Of a DNA stretch of 64,000 bases, positions 59,401 to 64,000 are shown piece after piece (position 1 is the stretch's first letter; each line of letters begins with the position of its first letter). Position numbers and translations under genes: made by a program. Origin of the DNA: Carya illinoinensis (Eukaryota; Streptophyta; Magnoliopsida; Fagales; Juglandaceae); the NCBI RefSeq assembly GCF_018687715.1, contig NC_056760.1:41639501-41703500 (forward strand). Reading direction: 5' to 3'. The notes under the pieces were generated by a model, which was not told the origin of the DNA, did no database searches, and saw only the letters and a program-made list of their open reading frames with translations.

Positions 59401-62400
59401 AAGGGATTTAGTAGGTCCCAGTGAATTTCAAAAAAACTTAGGGTGCCCTGAATTGGTAAGATGACCACCATTGTCTCACCAAATCCACAAAACCCTCAGT
59501 TCTAACCTGAAGTATCTTTGACCCCCATGAATGCCATCACAATCCAATAGGATGGGGAAATGATTTGAGCTAATCCGAGGTAATCTCTTCTGATACACCT
59601 CTGAGAAATGAGCTTCCCAAGAAGGTGATACCAATAATTTGTCCAATTGAACTTATATAAAAAAAAAAATCTGTCCAATTGAGACCAAGCTCAATTATTG
59701 GACCACGTGTATGCACCCCCCACTAGGGTAAATCCAGTAGATCCAACTCAAATAAACTTGGAGAAGTCCGCCATGGCCAGGATGATACAATGCTCCACCA
59801 ATCTCTCACAAGGGAATTGGGTAACATTGAAATCCCTTCCAATGCACCAAGGCACATCCCACCAGCTATACAAACCAGCTATCTCTTCCCACATAAGTCT
59901 CTTACTACTATCCAAGTTTGGTCCATATATGTTTGCAAAAGCCCTCTCAAATCCATCCTTCACATTTTCTAATACTCCCCACACTTCTCATGATGTTACT
60001 ATCTACACATCTAAGTTTAGTTTCCTGCAAGCACACAATATCAACTTTCCCAAGGCAAAGCAAATTCCTTATAAGGAGGTGCTTGTTGAGATTAGTTAGC
60101 CGTACATTCCAAGAAAGGATCTTGGGCCTCGTAAAAATAAATTTGATGCCCTTCCCTTGAATCTACCTTGACTTGCACTTCCCTCCTTTGCATCATAATT
60201 TATTTTACATGCAAGTCTCTTTAGCTTTCTATCTCTTTTTTAGGCTGATTTGGTATTTAAGGAATGTCCCGACTCAATAGCTATAAGCAATGCTCGAAAT
60301 TGTTCTTCAAAACCTTCACATAAAATGCCCACAGTTCCAACTTCAACAATGTTTTCTTTAGTTTTTAATTGCGGTTGGTTCTAATATATGCCCTATATCA
60401 AAAATTCAAGAATATAAAATTTCTATTCGACTATTTTCCCTTAATACACCTAACTTCAAACTGTTGTTCCTAATGAAAAAAGGAAACAAATAAAAGGTTC
60501 AAACAACCAGTAATACGAGGGTAAACTTAGAAAATATTAAAAATAAAAATGGGTAATGATTCAGCCCAAAACTCAGGGTACTTTGTCCTTTCCCTTGCTA
60601 TGCTTTTTTTTGGATCTCATTCATTGAGATTTTACTTTATTTTTCTTTGTACTGTATATGTTTCTTGCCAGTCTTTCAGCAATTGCAAAACAAAGGCCTG
60701 CATTCTATGGACGCATTCTGCCAGTTTTACTTGGTTTGGAGCCCTCAAGCTCTGTAATCAATGGAATGCATGTTTCTGCGGCACATCATGCTTTAAAAGG
60801 CGCCTTCCTCACCTGCTTGAAATGTACTCACCCGGGTGCTGCACCGGTATCTCTTTTATACCGAACACATACTTGATGCTCATAAGTGAATTACTAGGTT
60901 TGCCTAAGGAGAGAGGCACTGATAAGTTTACAAGATATTGCATTAAAGTTGTCCAATGTGTGAATCACTCATAAAGCTAAGAAAATATTGATATTTGTAA
61001 TATGGTTTTACTTTGGTTACTGTTTTCTTTTTCATCCTTGATTGGTTGTTAAAATCTCTGGTACATGATATGTATTTTTTATTACTAATCTGGCTTTTCA
61101 TGTCTGTCCCATATAATTGTGTTGGGAAAATACTATATATTATACTCTCATCCCACTTCTTTTTTATTTTTTGATAAATAAATTGTAGTATTAATAAGGA
61201 TAGGCAAAGCCCAAGTACACAAGATGGTATACAAGAGATAAAACCTATCTAGTTCGTAATATTGAAAACAAGAAATTCATGCAAATTTAGACCATTAAAG
61301 TCTACAGCTATAACCCAAAGGAAAAAAGTACGGAAAAATAAATATAGAAGCTCTTCTAAAGACTGCTCCTTATCTTCAAATGTCCTCTCATTACGTTCTC
61401 GCCATATGCACCACATAATGCAAATGAGGACCATCTTCCACACCGTTTTGAATTGTGGAGCACCACTCGGAATTGTCCAGCTGGCCATTAACTCAACCAC
61501 TGTCGCAAGCATCCCCCGGTTTAATTCTATTCGGCTGAACACTTTGCTCCACACGGCTTTAGCTATATCACAATGTAGCAAGAGATGATCCATTGTTTTG
61601 CCAACTTTCTTGCACATACAACACCAATTTGAAATAATTACCCGGTGCTTCTGCAGATTATTGGTTGTCAAGATCTTACCCAAGGCCGCTGTCCAAGTGA
61701 AGAAAAGTGCTTTGGGGGGCACCTTGTTCCTCCACAATCTTCTCCATAGGAAGTGAGAATCTGGCAGAAGTGTAAAGTGTAAGGGACTTATAGAAAGAGC
61801 AAACTGAGAAGGTACCCTTACCTGTAGGTTTCTACCACAGCTTATTGGCTTGCAAACCATTCAATCTCATGGAATAGACAAGGCTGAAAAAAGCCTTAAA
61901 ACTGTCTACTTCCCAATCTTGGGCTGCTCTATGAAATGTGACATTCCATTGAACTTGGTCTCCTAAATGAACCATGAGATCTGCCACTGAGGCTTCTTGG
62001 TTATATGTCACTTGAAAAACGGATGGAAAAGAGTCCTTCAGAGCCTCCTCCACACACCAAATGTCCTTCCAAAATTTTATATGAGTGCCCTCCCCCACCA
62101 CAAGTTTAGTATGGCTAGAGAACACCCCCCACCCTCGTCTTATGTGCTTCCAAACCCCCACATCATAAGTCCCATTCCCCTTTCTAGAACACCACCCCCC
62201 CATAAGTTGCTGTGTTTACAATCAACCACCAGTTTCCAAAGGGCTTCCGGTTCCATATTATATCTCCAAAGCCACTTCTCCAGTAAGGCCCAATTAAACG
62301 TTCTCAAGTTCTTTATCCCCAACCCACCTGAAGGAATTGGCCTGCAAACCTTGTCCCATCTAACTAGATGAAACTTGAATTCGTCCCCCATCCCACTCCA

Positions 62401-63957
62401 TAAGAAATCACGATAGAGTTTTTCAATCCAAGCCACCACGCAAGTTGGAATTGGAATAGATCTTTCTTGTATTTTATTTTTCTTAAAAAAAACAATTCAA
62501 GGGTTAATAGATAATGCCACATCAACTTAATGGGATGAAAGTGTAACAGTAGCATAATATTTGGCATAACGCATTTATGTTTACATGCACAAACATACAC
62601 ACCAAAATATGTTTATATTTTTATGCATGTATTAATGTATGTATTCATATATGGATGGATGTAATATGCAAGTATGCTTTAAATATTCATTAATGAAATG
62701 GTGTTCAGTCTTATTTGATATTCATTAATGAAATGGTGTTCAGTCTTAGGCCCCTTTTTTAGTTAACTGTGAAAGTGTCATGCTCATAAAATTTGTCGCG
62801 TCACCTTATATTTTGCTCTTTCTTCCTCAGTTATCAATTGGTTTCCACAGGACTCTTGACTGAGTGTGGATTTATCTAGAAGAGTTAAAAATAGATTAGC
62901 AGATTCTAATTGTTTGAGATAGTTTATATCTATGATATGATGAACTGGGAGAAGTTCTTAGGTATTTCAGTATTGCCGTGCACACCCATCAATAGTTCCC
63001 TTAACACAGCATCTAACTAACTTATCACTTCTCCCTTGGGTAAGTGCAGTATTATTTTTTGTTATTGAACTATCATAACTGTGGGCTCATCATTTGTTAG
63101 AAAATTGCAGCTTCTACTTTGAACTTGTGCTTTGTTACTCAGAACTGAAAAATAAGGGAGTAATTGGTTTCTGCAGTGGCGAGATAGTTTGGTGGATGCC
63201 TTGAGAGAGATGAAAGCTGGAGGATTGGCAGAGCAAACTCTTCACCAATTTTTCAAGATTACTGGAAGTCTAGGTGAAGGAAAAGAAGATTCCCCAGTTC
63301 CTAAGGTACCTCTCGACTTTGCTTCCCATTCTATTCATAGGCATGTACAGATATTCACTTACCCCAGATGTTTCTGACAGTGGCTTAAACATTTTACAGG
63401 AAGAGAAGACCACATGTAAAGCAGGTGATGCTATGGATAGTAATTTGGGAAGAAAAAGATCTGGAGCACCAGAAAACAGTGATCCGGCTGAAGATAGAGA
63501 TATGCCTGAAAAGCGTATGAAAGCATCACCTAGTGTCTCAGAGGAATCTACTAGAGAGTTGGATAAAAGTATCACAATTCCTCAAGATGGAATTCCATCA
63601 ACTCGGCCAACCACTTCCAGAGGAGATGTTGATACTGGACCTGCGCAGCAACTTGTTGCTATGTTTGGTGCCTTGGTTGCTCAAGGTGAAAAAGCCATTG
63701 GCTCTTTAGAGATTCTTATATCAAGTATCTCTGCTGACTTGCTAGCTGAGGTAGTGATGGCTAATATGCGTTACCTTCCTCCCAATCTTTCCAAAGCTGA
63801 AGGAGATGATTTACTGATGAACATGACTATAGTTGGGAGTGATACTGATGCTAAATATCCTCCATCATTTTTAGCAGACGTTCTGTCACTTTCTAGTACT
63901 TTCCCACCAATAGTCTCACTGTTAGATGCTCACCAGTCTATGTCCAATGAAATAGTG
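47416..63957 (+). CDS. ESP4: Symplekin homologue (ESP4), 5' part, 8 exons in window
   Basis: The exons are 47416-47633, 48032-48191, 48517-48609, 48686-48791, 48912-49080, 60672-60846, 63177-63305 and 63400-63957, with consistent phases; 536 residues are in the window and the gene runs past its end. The ATG at 47416 gives [13 protein letters not shown]; Met4-6 are also possible starts. HEAT-like helices ([71 protein letters not shown]) match the symplekin/Pta1 N-terminal domain; exon 8 starts with a charged basic segment (GRKRSG...EKRMKAS). Symplekin scaffolds cleavage and polyadenylation factors; Arabidopsis ESP4 (At5g01400 from memory) affects RNA silencing and mRNA 3' ends. Intron 5 is 11.6 kb and intron 6 is 2.3 kb, both filled by transposons. 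Confidence 0.92.
52157..54451 (-). pseudogene. hAT (Ac-like) transposase, frameshifted
   Basis: The Ser/Thr/Ala-rich N-terminus starts [14 protein letters not shown] at 54451 and shifts frame into [12 protein letters not shown] (54251). A BED zinc finger follows (C46, C49, H68, C72 counted from 54251), then the transposase core with TTDTWMS and [10 protein letters not shown] carrying the DDE-type Asp residues, [14 protein letters not shown] and [13 protein letters not shown], a low-complexity His/Ser insert, and the C-terminal hAT dimerisation region (RYLMEDVE...FQLLTWWK). A 46-bp tandem duplication at 52345-52431 shifts the frame there; past it the reading continues as [20 protein letters not shown] and, after one more single-base shift near 52250, [18 protein letters not shown] with a GT donor at 52156. 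The protein is therefore inactive as it stands. Confidence 0.9.
52345..52431. repeat. 46-bp-offset tandem duplication in the hAT transposase
   Basis: Bases 52345-52385 are repeated exactly at 52391-52431 with a 5-bp joint. The 46-bp offset is not a multiple of three and breaks the transposase frame at the [10 protein letters not shown] motif. Confidence 0.95.
56622..56657. repeat. Perfect 17-bp-arm palindrome in the hAT 5' region
   Basis: Arms 56622-56638 and 56641-56657 are exact inverses with a 2-bp centre. The core AAAACGACATCGTTTT is a variant of the AAACGACGTCGTTT palindrome present at 45605-45650 in another hAT-like element, and GGCGTCGTTT lies just upstream at 56581-56590. Confidence 0.92.
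58210..59430 (+). mobile_element. LINE piece in opposite orientation inside the ESP4 LINE
   Basis: The plus strand reads an RT start ([20 protein letters not shown], near 58311-58370), [38 protein letters not shown] and [11 protein letters not shown] (58812-58844), then jumps from about residue 60 after this motif to the LINE C-terminus ([12 protein letters not shown] near 58952, WSQHSYGG), so an internal part is deleted. It ends near 59290 in a LINE-like tail with TTTTTTATCAATAT. It interrupts the minus-strand LINE exactly between its endonuclease and RT linker. Two A-runs, each after GCAACTTATATAGTG (58213 and 58252), mark the left border. Confidence 0.8.
60371..60671. other. Remaining 3' end of ESP4 intron 5
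   Basis: The 300 bp between the LINE 5' border and exon 6 are AT-rich and end in a long pyrimidine run before the CAG acceptor at 60669-60671. No separate feature is seen. Confidence 0.55.
61165..62455 (-). mobile_element. LINE 3' fragment in ESP4 intron 6
   Basis: The minus strand reads the end of RT ([15 protein letters not shown] at about 62430), [18 protein letters not shown], a [13 protein letters not shown] region and a well kept zinc-binding domain ([20 protein letters not shown] near 61622-61563) followed by [20 protein letters not shown] and [11 protein letters not shown], with the family 3' UTR and tail at 61165-61230. It is 5'-truncated near 62455. Two frames with one break cover it. 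It is the best preserved example of the C-terminal domain missing from the APD-intron LINE. Confidence 0.87.
62456..63176. other. Rest of ESP4 intron 6
   Basis: The stretch is AT-rich. A short direct repeat of about 28 bp around TTCATTAATGAAATGGTGTT occurs at about 62688 and 62722. No gene is seen. It ends at the TGCAG acceptor before exon 7. Confidence 0.55.
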
Positions 63958-64000
63958 GTATGGTTTTCTCTACTGATTTGGATTCCAAGTGCTCCTTTTT

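Larger units (their letters stand above)
49543..60359 (-). mobile_element. LINE inserted in ESP4 intron 5, split by nested insertions
   Basis: Matching 11-bp flanks AGTTTTTAATT occur at 49532-49542 and 60360-60370, and the 3' end has the family tail (CAATAAAATC...ACTTATCAAAAAAA on the minus strand). Reading 5' to 3' on the minus strand: C-terminal ORF1, the endonuclease (60170-59430, [12 protein letters not shown] with Arg for the usual Gly), linker (58200-57800), RT (57780-57020, [23 protein letters not shown]) and, after the nested hAT elements, RT end (51157-50690), the thumb-like region (50560-50150) and a worn zf-RVT tail (50170-49550). It is 5'-truncated inside ORF1, as is usual for LINE insertion. 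Many stops show it is dead. Confidence 0.85.

Noticed and set aside
61150..62480. T-rich words at both ends of the ESP4 intron 6 LINE as a target duplication
   Set aside because: The match is only in T and A runs with gaps and cannot be told from chance.
1..64000. CRISPR arrays, bacterial operons, prophage or toxin-antitoxin systems
   Set aside because: The regular short repeats present are microsatellites or hAT subterminal arrays, and the genes are intron-bearing plant genes.

Overview
The window is nuclear DNA of a flowering plant, almost certainly a woody eudicot. The genes have many short exons with GT-AG introns, their closest relatives by memory are Arabidopsis genes, intergenic DNA is AT-rich, and introns are swollen by LINE, hAT, Copia and MITE-like elements. 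I cannot fix the genus; a Fagales-type tree is only a guess.

Four host genes could be rebuilt exon by exon with consistent reading phase at every junction: (1) an LMBR1-like nine-transmembrane-type membrane protein on the minus strand (5298-12955, 14 exons, 508 aa); (2) an APD-type RING E3 ligase on the plus strand (27464-40131, 10 exons, 479 aa); (3) a chloroplast rhodanese STR10 on the minus strand (40743-41520, 2 exons, 225 aa); (4) a symplekin/ESP4 mRNA 3'-end-processing scaffold on the plus strand (47416 to beyond 63957, 8 exons seen). From memory, the Arabidopsis counterparts sit together on chromosome 5 (At5g01400 ESP4, At5g01450 APD2, At5g01460 LMBR1-like) and chromosome 3 (At3g08920 STR10, At3g08930 LMBR1-like), so the window looks like an ancestral microsyntenic block.

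Between and inside these genes are layered transposons. 1-2420: a decayed LINE split by an 886-bp hAT-like element. 3964-4587: a second hAT-like element. 15966-19453: a GRF-zinc-finger pseudogene beside a FAR1/MULE-type pseudogene. 20000-27000: mostly empty AT-rich DNA with microsatellites, MITE-like palindromes and a third hAT-like element. The 8.9-kb APD intron 6 holds a repeat cluster, a second copy of that hAT-like family, a nearly complete but broken LINE and an antisense Copia fragment. 43900-44870 is organelle-derived DNA with broken petL and petG. The 11.6-kb ESP4 intron 5 holds one LINE with matching flanks at 49532 and 60360, split by a 511-bp hAT-like element that is itself split by a 5.3-kb Ac-like hAT carrying a broken transposase; another LINE piece lies in opposite orientation in the same LINE. 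A further LINE tail fills ESP4 intron 6.

The most solid new-looking observations are the hAT-like insertions with recognisable 8-bp target duplications (four perfect, plus one imperfect and the perfect nested inner copy), each family built from its own short GC-rich motif repeated at both ends; the three-layer nest in ESP4; a duplicated decoy half-exon in the LMBR1-like gene; a GC-AG intron in the APD gene; and scrambled LINE scraps around a hairpin in APD intron 6. I saw no CRISPR, operon or defence-type system, and no undescribed protein system that I can defend.
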